DNA from: Gnetum montanum
Taxonomy: Eukaryota; Streptophyta; Gnetopsida; Gnetales; Gnetaceae
DNA length: 64,000 nucleotides
Reading direction: 5' to 3'
NCBI GenBank assembly: GCA_015680685.1
Contig: MNCI01008366.1
Location: forward strand, 98,053 to 162,052
The notes beneath the pieces were generated by a model. It had not been told where the DNA came from. It was given only the letters and a program-made list of their open reading frames with translations, and made no database searches. Below, piece by piece: positions 32,906 to 44,084 of the stretch. The translations under genes and the position numbers were made by a program. Position 1 is the stretch's first letter, and each line of letters opens with the position of its first letter.

Positions 32906-34685
32906 TCATGGTTATTTTCTTTTCTTCTTCTTCTCTTTGCCCTTACTAAAGGCTTGCTCAGTTCTTTCTTCTATGATTTTTAAGGCTATAGCAAATTTTT
33001 TGTCCACTAATTTCCACATCTTTTCTACCTTGGTGGCCATGTCATTAACATACTTTTGGATTGATAGTGTCTTTTTTGTATCACCTCTTTCAAGGTTTCT
33101 TCCTCTTGCTTATCAGATACTCGTATATCTCTTTCCTAGATAGATAGATGGATCTCTATTATACTCTTTGGTTGATTCTCTCTTCTTCAACTCACTTTTT
33201 TCCTTTGCCACATGGTCAATTAGCCTCTAGATCCAATGGAAGGTCATTTTAGATAGTCTACCTTGGGCATACACCCCAAGGGTTTCCCTAGCTTTATTCC
33301 TTAGCCCATTGATGATATGCCTAAGTTACTCCCTTTGGGAAAACCCATGGCCTAGGCACCTATGTAGAAGAGTAGTATTTTTCCATTGTCGCATCAAGGG
33401 ATTTATGGGCCCCTTGCTTCTAACCCTAAATTTGCTTCCTAAGATTGGACACCTGAGAGTAGGTTTGGTATTTTTCATTAAAAAGTTCAAGCATGGTACT
33501 CCACCTTTTAATTGATTCAGGTTCTAACGATCTATACCATATTTTTTCCTCCTTGGTGAGTGTTTGATGGAACAACTTAAGTCTTTGCTAGTCACTTTTG
33601 ATATTCTATAGGACATAAGCATCATGAACTTCTTAAAGGTGATGTTGTGAATATGCGTTATACACACCTTCAAACTTAGGAATATTTTTCATATTAAGTT
33701 GCTTGATGCAACTATCTTTCACATGCCTGGTTGGAATGCATACAGCTTCCCTTATGTTGATCATGTTGTAAGTAACCAATAGGGGTTCTTCATGATCGTA
33801 GGATTCATATGCTCAATTGTAGTGATGTCCCCTTTCATTGTCATATCTCTCTCTCTCTCTTCATGTCTATCCCTATTCCTTCATGGTTCATCCTCTTCAT
33901 CTTCTTCATCAAGGTCTTGGGTGATACTCATGTCTATCATGAGTCCAATGTCTCTCCCTGTCATGATCTCTGTACTACTGTTTCCTTTTGTCAGAGTCCA
34001 CTAAAAATCGTGAGGAGGAAGATAAAGTAGTTGGAGAATGATGCTGGCTAGTTCTCCTTCTATGACTTTGGAGTTCATCTCTTTGTGATCCTACAGAAAC
34101 TCTAGGCCTTGAAACTTGCTTATACTTAGAGTCCTTTGCTTCTCTTCTTGGTGTCCCCACAAGGGATGAATGTAGTTGCACTTTGATAGGTTCTTCTAAA
34201 CAAATAATAGGTGTTTGGGAATTGACTTGATAATCATGGTGGAGTTTCTTTGCTACAAATGCATCACCATCAAGTTCTTCTAGGATAAGAGGAGAGTTAA
34301 CCTACTTTCCCTTATTATGCTCATGTTTGGTTTCCATAGTAGCATCTCTCTACACTTGTTCCTCTATGGGTTGATAGGGTCTTGTCATGTATTTGGTCAC
34401 ATGATACCCTTCTTGCATATGACTTAGATTCATTCCCCTTAAAGTTTTTTCAAGCATGATGGGTGTTGAATGCCTAGAGGCAAAATGATGTTGCCATGTA
34501 GGTCTCTTCACCTTAACTACCCATCTTAGTGAAAGATGAATGTAAAATTAGGGTAATAAGAATTAGTGTGAGCATATGAGATTCTTGTTTGCATAGGCAT
34601 AGTCTAGTCTTCATTGTCATTTTTTTTTGTCATTGCCCCTTTGTAACTCTTTGGTAGGTGATAGTTTTTTCTTAGTTGAAGCCAT
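32906..34685 (-). pseudogene. gag: R1 gag
   Basis: Start ATG at 34685 (MASTKKKL), matching F3 gag (MASTKEKL). A region LRGMNLSHMQEGYHVTKYM follows, then LEELDGDAFVAKKLHHD and a basic/serine region (QSHRRRTSQHHSPTTLSSSSR). The Gag capsid-like domain is near 33700-33230 and much decayed. The C-terminal part has KVEKMWKLVDKKFAIALK near 33030-32970. Truncated into repeat unit C. Confidence 0.75.
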
Positions 34686-34812
34686 GTTAAATATGTGATG
34701 CTTGGTCAAGTGTGTATGTTATTAGGATTATTTAAAGATTATGAAGATTGAATTTATAGTTCTTGACACAACGAACTTTGTAAGATCAATTACTTAGCAC
34801 ACATTGACACAG

Positions 34813-34830
34813 CCTCGGCAACGATACCAA
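34813..34830 (-). other. R1 primer-binding site (tRNA-Asp type)
   Basis: Minus strand TTGGTATCGTTGCCGAGG beside the LTR, close to TGGCGCCGTTGCCGGGG. Confidence 0.75.
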
Positions 34831-35715
34831 TAAAAAGCGGTGGAGCAATCCCAACACTCTACCATACAAGTTACGAGTGATAGCGTGTGACTAGAGCATA
34901 ATCCATAGAAGTGCAAAGTAATTATGCTAGTAATTGATATTGAGCTTGTGATCATTGTCTTCTCACCTTGAGTTAGTAAAGTCTAAGTGTATGTTTTAAC
35001 TCATAGTGAGGCGTATGTTATGTGATGTTGTAAGGCTCATCTTACTCCTAAGCGTAAACATAATGGAAATGAAGTTAATTACTAAATCTAAGTAATGACA
35101 AGAATGTAAATCTATTCTATCCTATAGTGATAAGCATCAATTCTTGGTTTACTAGACATCCCTTGGACTCATGTAACCGTTACTTGGATTACCAAGTGAA
35201 TTCACTACTAAGAAAATCAAATAAAACCACTACTGGGTTTCCAAAAGATTACACTTTAATGCTCAAAACCAATCATACTCATTTCACTTTACTAATGAAC
35301 AAGTAAAATAAAGTGCTTGGAAAATGTAAATGATTAAAGTAAGAAAACATAGAAATTATGCTAAGTAAACAAACAAAACTAAGTGGATGCTATAATTATG
35401 GGAAGTAATCTCGATCTTTATTAAAGTCATGAACTATGTTTAAGTAGAATTCACTCGAGTAAAGATTCCATTCAACTACTAAACATTACACTGTGGCATT
35501 CACTCTATTGTTAACTAAGACTACAAGAGTTTCTCTAAGACTTGGAATTAAAAGTTGTTGATCATGCATCCAAGTGTCAATATTTATAGGGTTGCATACA
35601 TCCAGAGACATCATATAAATGATGACGTAGCATGGGTTATGACATCATATCTATGAAATTATTGCTATGATATCGTAGATACAATATTGTAGAGCAACAA
35701 AAATTGACTTTATCA
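34831..35715 (-). repeat. R1 5' LTR
   Basis: An 885-bp LTR related to the F3 LTRs (end CACTTTTCA type, start TGATAAAGTCAA). Minus-strand TATA box around 35580-35590, with a palindromic array at 35595-35696 containing GATATCGTAGATAC and GACATCATAT words. The terminal TG (plus-strand reading) is mutated to TA at 34831. Confidence 0.8.
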
Positions 35716-35720
35716 ATAAG

Positions 35721-36080
35721 GTTAGTGATATTAGAACCTTCTTGTACTTGGAGGCTTCATGGTGGGCTTCCATGAATTTATCTTTTCTAAGTTCCACTTC
35801 CATTGGCTGATAGTCCCTAGAGAGGTTTTCCTTCACTTGGTATTCTGGGATTGCTAGTTCAAGCCCCACCTTCAATAGAGTTGTCATGAACAATGAGGGA
35901 ATAGCACAATGAAGAGGTAACACAATATTATCTTCCAAGTCTCTCCAGCATAGATGCTCATCCTAATGAAGGATGAAAGTAAAATTTGGATACTATGGAG
36001 CTGGGTGAGCATAAATAACCATTATTTGTTGAGGTATCTCATCAAAATTTCTCCTAATTTTGTCATGTTTCTTGTTAAGT
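35721..36080 (-). pseudogene. gag: R5 gag N-terminus, host of the R1 insertion
   Basis: Minus strand: QQIMVIYAHPAPYYPNFTFI, then LEDNIVLPLHCAIPSLF, LELAIPEYQVKENLSRDYQP and MEVELRKDKFMEAHHE. The same N-terminal layout as R3 gag (QQYQVVYAHLDEYVPDFTF...RDYHPTELQRLWD). It stops at the R1 LTR, with ATAAG at the junction, so R1 landed in this gag; the rest lies left of the window. Confidence 0.65.
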
Positions 36081-36088
36081 GTTGGTTA

Positions 36089-36105
36089 CCATCTGGAATC
36101 GCCAA
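36089..36105 (-). other. R5 primer-binding site, different type
   Basis: Minus strand TTGGCGATTCCAGATGG. This resembles the TGGCGA(C/T)TC... class seen in Tat-type plant elements, not the tRNA-Asp class used by its neighbours. It lies 3 bp from the presumed LTR end and about 10 bp before gag coding sequence. Confidence 0.5.
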
Positions 36106-36108
36106 CGT

Positions 36109-37130
36109 TGGGGGCCTTCGAGTCTTGTGAGCTTTGGGATCACAGGATCAAGTGTTCTTCAAACAAGGTTTAGATGCTTGTTGGTCTCTAGCAACACCAA
36201 GGCCCAAATACCTCCAAATAAACTTAGTAGGTATGAAACATACTAAATGTGAGTATGTGTTTTGTTGTTGCATATGTTAAAATGATTGAATTGTGTATGA
36301 AACTAAACTTAGCTTTCATAAAAGAGATTCAACTATCTTTGTTAAATACTGTGAGTTGTTAGATATTCCTATTTTGTCCAATCACTTAGTCTATATAGTA
36401 CCTATATAATGTTACTTGTAACAAAAAAATTTTGCAAAAATATTTGAGCACAATTCTACCAATCTACTCCTAATTTCCCCCAAAGAGAAAGTTCCATAAG
36501 AAAATTAGAAATAGAGCAAAATTCAATGGTTTTAGAGAGAGAAAGAAAAGAAAGCAGAATTGCATGAAATTTTAAATATTTAAGCAAGATAAATTGACAT
36601 GCAAAAACACTTTATAATAAAGATATTCCTAATTCAAGAGCTACGAATTGTCCAAAATTTCTAAGCTCAACCAGCAATTTCATAAAGACAATCTTATTAT
36701 ACTATCAAAAATCATTGCGTAAACAACAAACTACGAGTCTCTATTTTGGCTAATTAATATTTGTCAAAGATTACATTTGATATAGCTTTCAAAAAATTTG
36801 AGAATTTTAGAATAGATGTCTTTAGCAAGTCATCTTACAAGTAACCTTCAATTGTCTTTTCCAAAATCTTCCTCTTGTATCCTCCTTCTACCTTTTAAGG
36901 TCCTTTTATAGTAACCTTAGGGTAGTTACAATAATCATGAGGGGTTAAGGGTGTTACAAATATATAGGAAAAAGTTATGATAACTTGATAAATATAAGCA
37001 ATGTTTAGCAAGTGTCCTACCCAATAATCTCTTTTTTTCCTTTAAAGAAGAACCTTTTCCTATATATTCATTTAGTTGTAAATTATTATTAAATTTCATA
37101 TTATACCTTCATGATTGTATTAATATTATA
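36109..37130 (-). repeat. R5 5' LTR (outer end not defined)
   Basis: Plus-strand reading starts TGGGGGCCTTCGAG next to the PBS. It is not similar to the other LTRs in the window. A minus-strand TATA box (ACTATAAAAGGAC) lies at about 36902-36914, about 800 bp from the PBS, consistent with an LTR. The outer end is a guess; no target duplication was identified. Confidence 0.4.
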
Positions 37131-38890
37131 GTTTGGTTGATGATAAAGGAAACCCCCTTTTGAAAATAATAACATTTGGCTTATGCCACATTCCTAATGA
37201 GTGTCCCTTGCATTTCAAAAATCTTGTTGCATATTTTGTCCTTTTTTTTTCCTTAAGAAGATGGCTTGCTGTAGGTGTTGATTTTTTGTACATACACTTG
37301 GAATATTATGTTGCCCTCATAAGTAGAAACCCTTCCTATGCTTTGCAATTACTATGTTGCTACCACTGCCGCCCATTCCTTTTGCATGCAACCTCTACTA
37401 CTCATCGTTGTCAATGGATGTCTTCGAATCTAGCTTGACTGTTATTTTGTTTATAACCGCCTGAGGTGTGTTGCCCAAGAAAACATCACCTAATGCTCTA
37501 ATTCTATAAGAACCCTTGTCTCTCATGCTACCCGTGCTCTATAAAAGAGGAAGAATGCCAATGATGATGCTAGTGCATTGGCTAGGATGTCGGAAATTAT
37601 CATCATTATGATGGGTTGTGGTGCTCAAAAGGTTTTTAGATCCATTGTAGTTGTTGCATTTGTGTCTGTCACACTTGCCGCCACATGAGTCTTCTCCATC
37701 AAAGGCATACATATTCAAATTTATCATCATTTAGTGCTGAATGGTGCAGAGACAAGTTGTAGTTGCAAAATTTCCACAACTAAGCTAAGTTCTTTTTCTT
37801 CTTTCTTACGACATGCTTGTGAGGTAGGGCCTTCACAATGATGCCATTAGGATTTTTCTTTTACCTTTTCTATGTTTTTATTTGCAAAATGTTACTGGAA
37901 TTTTCCTAACACGTAGGACAGCTACCCAATTTTTTATAAAATTTTACTTGTGAAATAGTCTAATTGTTAATTCAATTTTCATGAAATTGCTAATGAGCAT
38001 TTCTGAAACTTTTGCTTTGCTCTTTCTGGGGATTTTATTGTTGAAACTTATTTGATTAATCTCTACCTCCATACTATATGTTATTTTGACCATTAGTAGG
38101 AATAATACTTTCAATGATTAAATTTGGAACAAAATTATGATGTGCTAGCTTAATTATTAATTTGATAAAGGTAAACACTAGATTAGTGTGTACCCTAATT
38201 TATTTCAAAACTTCTAGTTATAGAGCATGTAAAGATGCAAATGCTAAAGGCCATTGAATCATTGTTAACCTCTGAAATGATACACTAGCAAATTCTCATG
38301 GGTTTTACCATATAAATTATTTTCTTTGATCAAGAGGAAGTATCCTTAGATTTCAGCTATTTAACCAGTATCAACCATTGCCTCTTCAGTGCCCTCTTTT
38401 TTTAACACTAATTTTGCTAGTATCAAATCACAACATTTACGATATAAGCTTTTTCCACTTACATTTATCTTCACACTATCTCACAGATATAATCACAAAT
38501 AATGTTTCACTCCTTTTGTGAATATTTTTATGCCTCTTATGGGACTTTATCTATATATATTTTTTAATTGCTGCTCCATAGAATGTCATAACAGTGACAA
38601 CATTTCTTTCCCCCTTTCTTAAAATTCTTGAGAAGTTAAGATGTTTAAGTAATCCAACAATGGACATCAACTAAATCATAACCCTAACAAGACTTTATTG
38701 ATTATTTCCACAAAAATACAAATCTTTTTTTGAGGAAAACTTTCATTAAACTTAAGGTTTGATGAAATGAAAACATCATTCCTAATAAAACTTAAGGAAC
38801 TATACAAAGAAATCTTTACAGGAACTATTCTGTGGATGGGAAGAGAATAGTTAGAGTAACTCTTTTACGAATTCTCATATTGAGAGTCCT
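37131..38890. other. Unrecognised AT-rich sequence
   Basis: No conserved domain, LTR end, PBS or PPT was identified. Short ORFs at 37133-37438 (plus) and 37539-37730 (minus) have no recognisable similarity and ordinary AT-rich composition; I do not call them genes. May be U3 of R5 or an older decayed element. Confidence 0.4.
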
Positions 38891-39460
38891 TTCATATGTA
38901 ATTTTAGTTATGATGAATGCTCTTCTTTCCTCTTCTTCCCTAGTTGAAGCCTCATTTTAGTCTTCACCTTTATCTTCAGCAACTGTTTTTCTTTCTTTTT
39001 TATCCCACTCTTTAGCTGCTGAATTTTGATATTTGTCCCAATTAATTACTTCAATGTCTTGAGACATAAAAGCCTCTTCCCAAAAATCATGTTTCCTAGA
39101 CTCTCCTTAATATTCAACTTGGGTGGTGCATTCACGAAAGCTACCCCAAACATTAGAATGTATAGGAAGTTGACCAGTGAGAAATCTAAACTCATCTAAA
39201 CATCAAAGTAGGAAAGAGCTTTCACTAGATGCTCCACATGTAGTTTCCTTACAATAGACTCTGAATACATGTTCTGGATAACATCCCACAACATATGGGA
39301 TAAAAGGCCTTCTTGTTGCCCTATCTTCAAGAATCATCTTTCTAACTCACGCTCAAACACTTCATTTGCTTTTTCACCTTAAGCCTTGAATTGAAAAATG
39401 ATGCTTTTCCAAGTAATATACATCTCCTGTGAGGTAAATTTAAAATTCCACCAATTTTAC
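38890..39460 (-). pseudogene. Decayed coding-like segment, function unknown
   Basis: Minus-strand translation is fairly open and charged: EAFMSQDIEVINWDKYQNSA, then AKEWDKKERKT and a Glu/Asp-rich tail near 38960, preceded by FDV and LDFSLVNFLYILMFG near 39190. It may be a gag-like or ORF2-like fragment downstream of the Tat-type pol. No family could be assigned. Confidence 0.3.
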
Positions 39461-40029
39461 TAACCAACTTTCCCATTTAGCCAAAACTTATTTACTTTCC
39501 ATCATTATAGGGTTGGCTAATTTAAATCCCACTATTTAGTTGTTGAAATTAATTCACCACTATGTAATTATCTAACCATCACTCCCACTTACACTCATTA
39601 CAAGTAATGATTACTTAGGATAATATAAATTCAATAATTGAACTAACACTATAAATTAAAAAATTTTGAACTAATATTTTAACACATACATGTTTTTTTT
39701 ATAATATTATATAGACTCATCTAAGTGTATGTATAAGATATATATGTTATGGTTATATATTATTTATTATACATGTTACTACTACTACTACTACTACTAC
39801 TATATATATATAAATTTTATTACTTAATACTATGTATACTTAATATTATTATAGTTACCTACACACACACACACATATATATATTACTATATTATATACA
39901 TATATTAATTTATAAATATAGATTTAAGTTGTAGGCAGTTGTCCAAAATAATGTTTTATATGTAAAACATTATCTAGGAACTGCAATTCCAACCCATCAA
40001 GCATGGATAAATTATATGTATCTTCGGAT
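39461..40029. repeat. AT-rich stretch with microsatellites
   Basis: (ACT)n at about 39778-39801 followed by (TA)n to 39812, and (CA)n/(TA)n at about 39860-39888. No coding content. Confidence 0.8.
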
Positions 40030-41765
40030 AATTACCTCTTGATCCAAAATGGACCAGTCCATATTGTTGAAAATTTATTTGGCCTCTTCATATTCCATAA
40101 CAATATGAGATCACCAACTTTAAAAGTTCTCTTCAAAGCCTTTCTATTGAACCACCTTTTAACTTGAGAAGCATTCTGTAGTAAATTATCTTCAGTTCTA
40201 TCCATTTTAGCTTCTCTTCTCATGAGCAAGTTCATGAAACTTCTATCTTTATCAGTTATCTTACTATATTTTTGCTCAAAATCTGAGGCCGAACTTATAA
40301 TCTTATTCATAATTTTTGCAAGCAAACCATAGACCAAGTTATAAGTTGATGATCTAATAGCCTTCTTAAATCTAATACGATCAATCCATAATGCAGATTA
40401 ACACTAATCAATCCAATTTCCTAGATTTCCATTTATTGACTTCTTAATGTAGGAAATAAGCTTTTTATTTGTAGATTTAGCTAAGCCATTTCCTTGAGGA
40501 TAATAATTTGAAAAAGAAAATAGAAAGATGGACTTTTCTAATGCCCATATTATAAATTCTTTAGATTGAAAAGTAGGTCCATTATTGGATACCAACACTT
40601 TTGGTAGACTGAAACGACTTAAAATTTGATCTTCCAAGAACTTAATCACATCTGATGCTAAATGTTTCCTTAGAGCCTTTGCTTCAGACCATTTGGTAAA
40701 GTAATTAGTAGTTGTGAGAATAAACCTATGTCCTACTTCCGAAGGAGTAGTTGTACCAATAAAATCTAAGCTCCATTGCTAAAATGGTCTATCTGCAATT
40801 ATCAATTTTAAGGTAGCTCTAGCCTTTTTGATCTTCGATCCATGAATTTGACAATTTAACATCTTTGAATTTTCAAACTAATATCTTGATTCATACTAGA
40901 ACCATAAAAACCATAACGGAGTATATGTTGCGTAGTGGGCTTAGAAGATTCATAGAATAAATTAGAATGATCATGAAATTTTTCTAAGATAGGACCAATT
41001 TGATCATTGTGAACACATTCGAACAAAACCCCTTTGAAATCCTTTTTGTATCAAATTCCATATTTAACCACAAATTTATTTGCCTTTTTGAAGAAAGCTC
41101 TCTTTTAACTTGTAGTCAAATTACTCAAAACCTTTCTTGTGTCAAGGAATTCTAGAATTTCATCATACCAATTTTCTTCATGAGTCTTAAGCTCACATAC
41201 TGCATCTTCTTTTGCCATTAACTTGGTTAATCCCATTCCTTTAATGGTTTTGGATATTTCCAATGAAAATATAAAACCTTGAAGCTTTATGAGTCACTTT
41301 CCTCTTTTCAATCCAATTTCATTTTGGGCTAAGAATTGTTTCACCACAAGCTCTATTACCATAATATGAACTAACAAGCTTTCCAAGAAATATTTAAAAT
41401 ATAAAAGTGCCTTAATGATTGCTAATGCTTGTTTCTTTAAGTTTGAATAATTTAGCTTTGAACCTTTCAATTGATACCCAAAGAATTTGATCGATTCATC
41501 TTGACCTTCATCTTTTTGAGTTAAAATAGCAACAACTGAATCATTTGAAGCAAAAGCATATAACCAAAAGCCTTTCTATATTTTGGATTTACCAAGTATG
41601 GAGCTTTGTGGATAGCTTTTTTGATTTCTACTAAGGCTCTCTTTGATTTTGGTGTTTTCTCTACTAGGACATCTTTCTTTAGCATATGCATTAGAGGTTT
41701 AGTAATTTCGGTGAACCCAGGGATAAATTTCTTAGTTTTCTCTTGTATAGTATGCCTCAAATAGA
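40030..41765 (-). pseudogene. pol: Tat-lineage gypsy pol fragment (RNase H and integrase)
   Basis: Minus strand. FIPGFTEITKPLMHMLKKD (41740-41660) is the RT-RNase H connection. QALAIIKALLYFKYFLES and RGKWLIKLQGFIF-like text with KGMGLTKLM (about 41430-41210) are RNase H motifs typical of the Tat group. The integrase core at 40649-40404 has LVSNNGPTFQSKEF and YYPQGNGLAKSTNKKL. The C-terminal DNA-binding part at 40150-40030 has FKVGDLILLWNMKRPNKF. The GNGLAKSTNK motif differs from the PYHPQANGQAE form of the Athila integrases here. No RT catalytic region is present; broken at about 41765. Confidence 0.75.
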
Positions 41766-41860
41766 ATATTATTATTTCTTAAGGATGATGCATTATATTT
41801 TTAAAATGACCTTATATGATTTTACCATCTAAAACACTTAGTATACATACCTAAAAGTCC

Positions 41861-41880
41861 ATCCTCAGCAACAATGCCAA
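41861..41880 (-). other. R4 primer-binding site (tRNA-Asp type)
   Basis: Minus strand TTGGCATTGTTGCTGAGG beside the LTR. About 95 bp of leader follow before the Tat pol fragment, with gag missing, so a deletion or insertion junction lies near 41765. Confidence 0.7.
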
Positions 41881-42722
41881 TGATGAGTAGTAGGTATTTC
41901 CTATGCCCAATCATATGAATCACAAGTGTTACACATGATCTGGTTGAATTTCATTTACTTCTACTTAAGTGGCCTATGTCCTAGATATTTAAACATGGGA
42001 TTACTGGTCATTGTCTTCCCAATCATCACTCTTCTTAAGTTTGTTTATATGACTAAGTATGATTGAGGTGTAAGATATTTGTATTTATAACTTTTAGTAT
42101 TTTTTATCTTTAAAAATCTTAAGGAAAGGAGTAGTTGAAATATTAAGCTTTAACTAATTAATAATTAAACTATCCTAAATGTAGAGTATCTATTCCTACT
42201 TTCTATATACATCCTAAACTTATACTAATACTGTTGGGTTACTAGATGCTTACTATTGAGCATACCAAGTATTCACTGCTAGGATTACTAAACATTAGTA
42301 TATTATGCTCATAGTGGTCATACTCATGTTACTAGGGAATAAAATATCAAATGCTCAAATACAAGAAAGTTAAATGCATATAAAATAAAATGCTTGTAAG
42401 TAAACTTACACTAATCCAAGTGCTATAATGGAGAGAAGAAATCTCGATTTTATTATTGTTTATGCAATAGTATCTAAGTTCATCTTGCACTTGAATAAAA
42501 CTTCGTACAATTAATGCAATCCACATTGTGGGCACTTAAAGGGAAATTTTACCAAGTCCTGTGAAAGAAAACTACAAGAACTTCACTAAGAGAATGACTA
42601 AAGGTGCCATAAATGTGGCTAGTGTATGCATTTATATAGGCTTTAGGAGGATTAGTGTCGATGTATATGCACCAATGCATTTATGGATGTGTCGATGCAA
42701 CCAACTTATTGTCACTTCATCA
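41881..42722 (-). repeat. R4 5' LTR (Athila-like)
   Basis: An 842-bp LTR, TGATGAGTAG...CACTTCATCA in plus reading. TATA box on the minus strand at about 42628-42638. The promoter repeats here are TGCATTTATGGATG- and GTGTCGATG-type words, another array subtype. CATAT at 42723-42727 is a possible TSD copy without a found partner. Confidence 0.75.
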
Positions 42723-43069
42723 CATATGATAATAATAATACTAATGATAGTTAACAATTTTTATTGGTGATTTGATTGTTGGTTTTAGTAATTTTTATTA
42801 GGAAGACTTTTGACATTGCATCGTTGTTGTTTATAATTTTGGTATGAAGATAATTCCAAGTGCATACATTGGGTGTGTGTATGTTAGAACCCAAAAATAA
42901 TTGTAGTATATGTACACCACAACATATATTATCTAATTAAAGCTTTATAACTTAACATTGTCTAGAAGAATCTAATCCATTACATGGAGTTTTGAAATTA
43001 GGACTCTTACCACTAGGCTAATACTTCATTGTTTTTCCTATATAATATGCATCAAGCATATCTTGTATA
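42723..43069. other. Short interval between R4 and F3
   Basis: AT-rich. Contains a possible SINE head on the minus strand (see 42880-43030). Nothing else recognised. Confidence 0.5.
42880..43030 (-). mobile_element. Possible tRNA-derived SINE fragment
   Basis: Minus strand TTAGCCTAGTGGTAAGAGTCC (plus coordinates about 43001-43021) fits the pol III A-box of plant SINEs. TTTCAAAACTCC a little downstream could be a decayed B-box. Spacing is short and no tail or target duplication was identified, so the match may be fortuitous. Confidence 0.3.
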
Positions 43070-43074
43070 AGGGG

Positions 43075-43939
43075 TGATGAAGGAAAATTTTGTTGTGATG
43101 TGAGATCATATCTATGATATTGTAGATACAATGTCATGATACATGCTACATCATCGTTGATACAATGTCTTGAGATACATGTAGCCCTATAAATACAACA
43201 CTTGGGCACATAATCCAATAACTTTTGCTTACACCCTTAGCTAGATCTTACAATTTGTTTCCATAGACTTAGTGGTAGAGTGAATGCTCGCAGTGTGATG
43301 TTTGGAAATTGACCAATGTCTTTATTCAAATGAACTATATTTGGATGTGATTCATGGCCACAATAAAGATGGAAATTGCTTTCCATCATTGCACCATTAC
43401 CTTAGTTTTCTAATTGTTCACTTAGCATAATTCTTACTATTTTAATAGTTTAACACTTTATTTTCTAAAGCCCTTTACTTTACACATCATTAATAAGTGG
43501 TATGGATATGACTGGTTTTGAGCATTAAGTATAGTTATCTGGTAACCCAATGTTGCTTTGTTCACCTAGTAGTAATTTCACTTGGTAATCCCACTAATAG
43601 ATGCACGAGTCGAATCTGTGAACGGTAGACCAGGATCGGATGTCCATCGCACTAGGTTAAGATATGTTTATGTTTTCCTCATTAATTATACTTAGGATGT
43701 TATTCAACTATGTTTAGCTTTAGAAGTGCTAAGAACCAATCAACATCAGTTATCATATGTCTCACTGTGAGTTAAACGATACATTTAGTTTTCATTAACT
43801 CAAAGTGGGAAGACAACGATTGCGAACTTAACCTTAATTACTGGCATAATAACATTATCCATCTGTGGATTACGATCGGGTCATGCGTGAACACTTGTGA
43901 CTTGTATGGTTGACTATTGGATTGCTTCACCACTTTTCA
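43075..43939 (+). repeat. F3 5' LTR
   Basis: An 865-bp LTR, TGATGAAGGA...CCACTTTTCA. Promoter array 43098-43180 (words such as CTATGATATTGTAGATAC and ACATCATCGTTG) and TATA box CCTATAAATAC at about 43188-43198. Related to the R1 LTR. Confidence 0.85.
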
Positions 43940-43940
43940 T

Positions 43941-43957
43941 TGGTGCCATTGTCAAGG
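43941..43957 (+). other. F3 primer-binding site (tRNA-Asp type)
   Basis: TGGTGCCATTGTCAAGG, one base after the LTR end; matches TGGCGCCGTTGCCGGGG with transitions only. Confidence 0.8.
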
Positions 43958-44084
43958 ATGTGTCAATGTGTTCTTAGTAATTAATGCTACAAAGTTTATT
44001 GGATCAAGAACTAAAAATTTAATTTTCATAATCTTTAAATAATCCTAATAAAACACACACATAAGTAAGTGTCACACTTACAAC

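Larger units (their letters stand above)
1..35715 (-). mobile_element. R1: degenerate Athila-like LTR retrotransposon, outermost element of the left half
   Basis: Read on the minus strand: 5' LTR 35715-34831, PBS, gag 34685-32906, repeated 2.1-kb segment, ORF2 remnant, PPT near 55-98, 3' LTR from 54 leftward out of the window. Two nested blocks (4411-14502 and 15050-30324) interrupt it. Their empty sites rejoin precisely once the 5-bp duplications ATGAG and CTAAT are removed, which is the main reason for treating the pieces as one element. No pol was recognised. Linking the left 3' half to the right 5' half is inference based on continuity of the repeated segment; two separate elements remain possible. 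At the right end a candidate TSD ATAAG lies at 35716-35720; its partner would be left of the window. Confidence 0.6.

Noticed and set aside
35651-35938. 95-codon minus ORF as one protein
   Set aside because: It crosses the R1 LTR/R5 gag boundary; only the gag part is meaningful.
37133-37438. 101-codon plus-strand ORF as a possible host gene
   Set aside because: No recognisable motif, AT-rich random-looking composition, no supporting promoter or splice context.
39778-39888. Microsatellites as regulatory elements
   Set aside because: Simple (ACT)n, (TA)n and (CA)n runs with no adjacent gene; recorded only as repeats.
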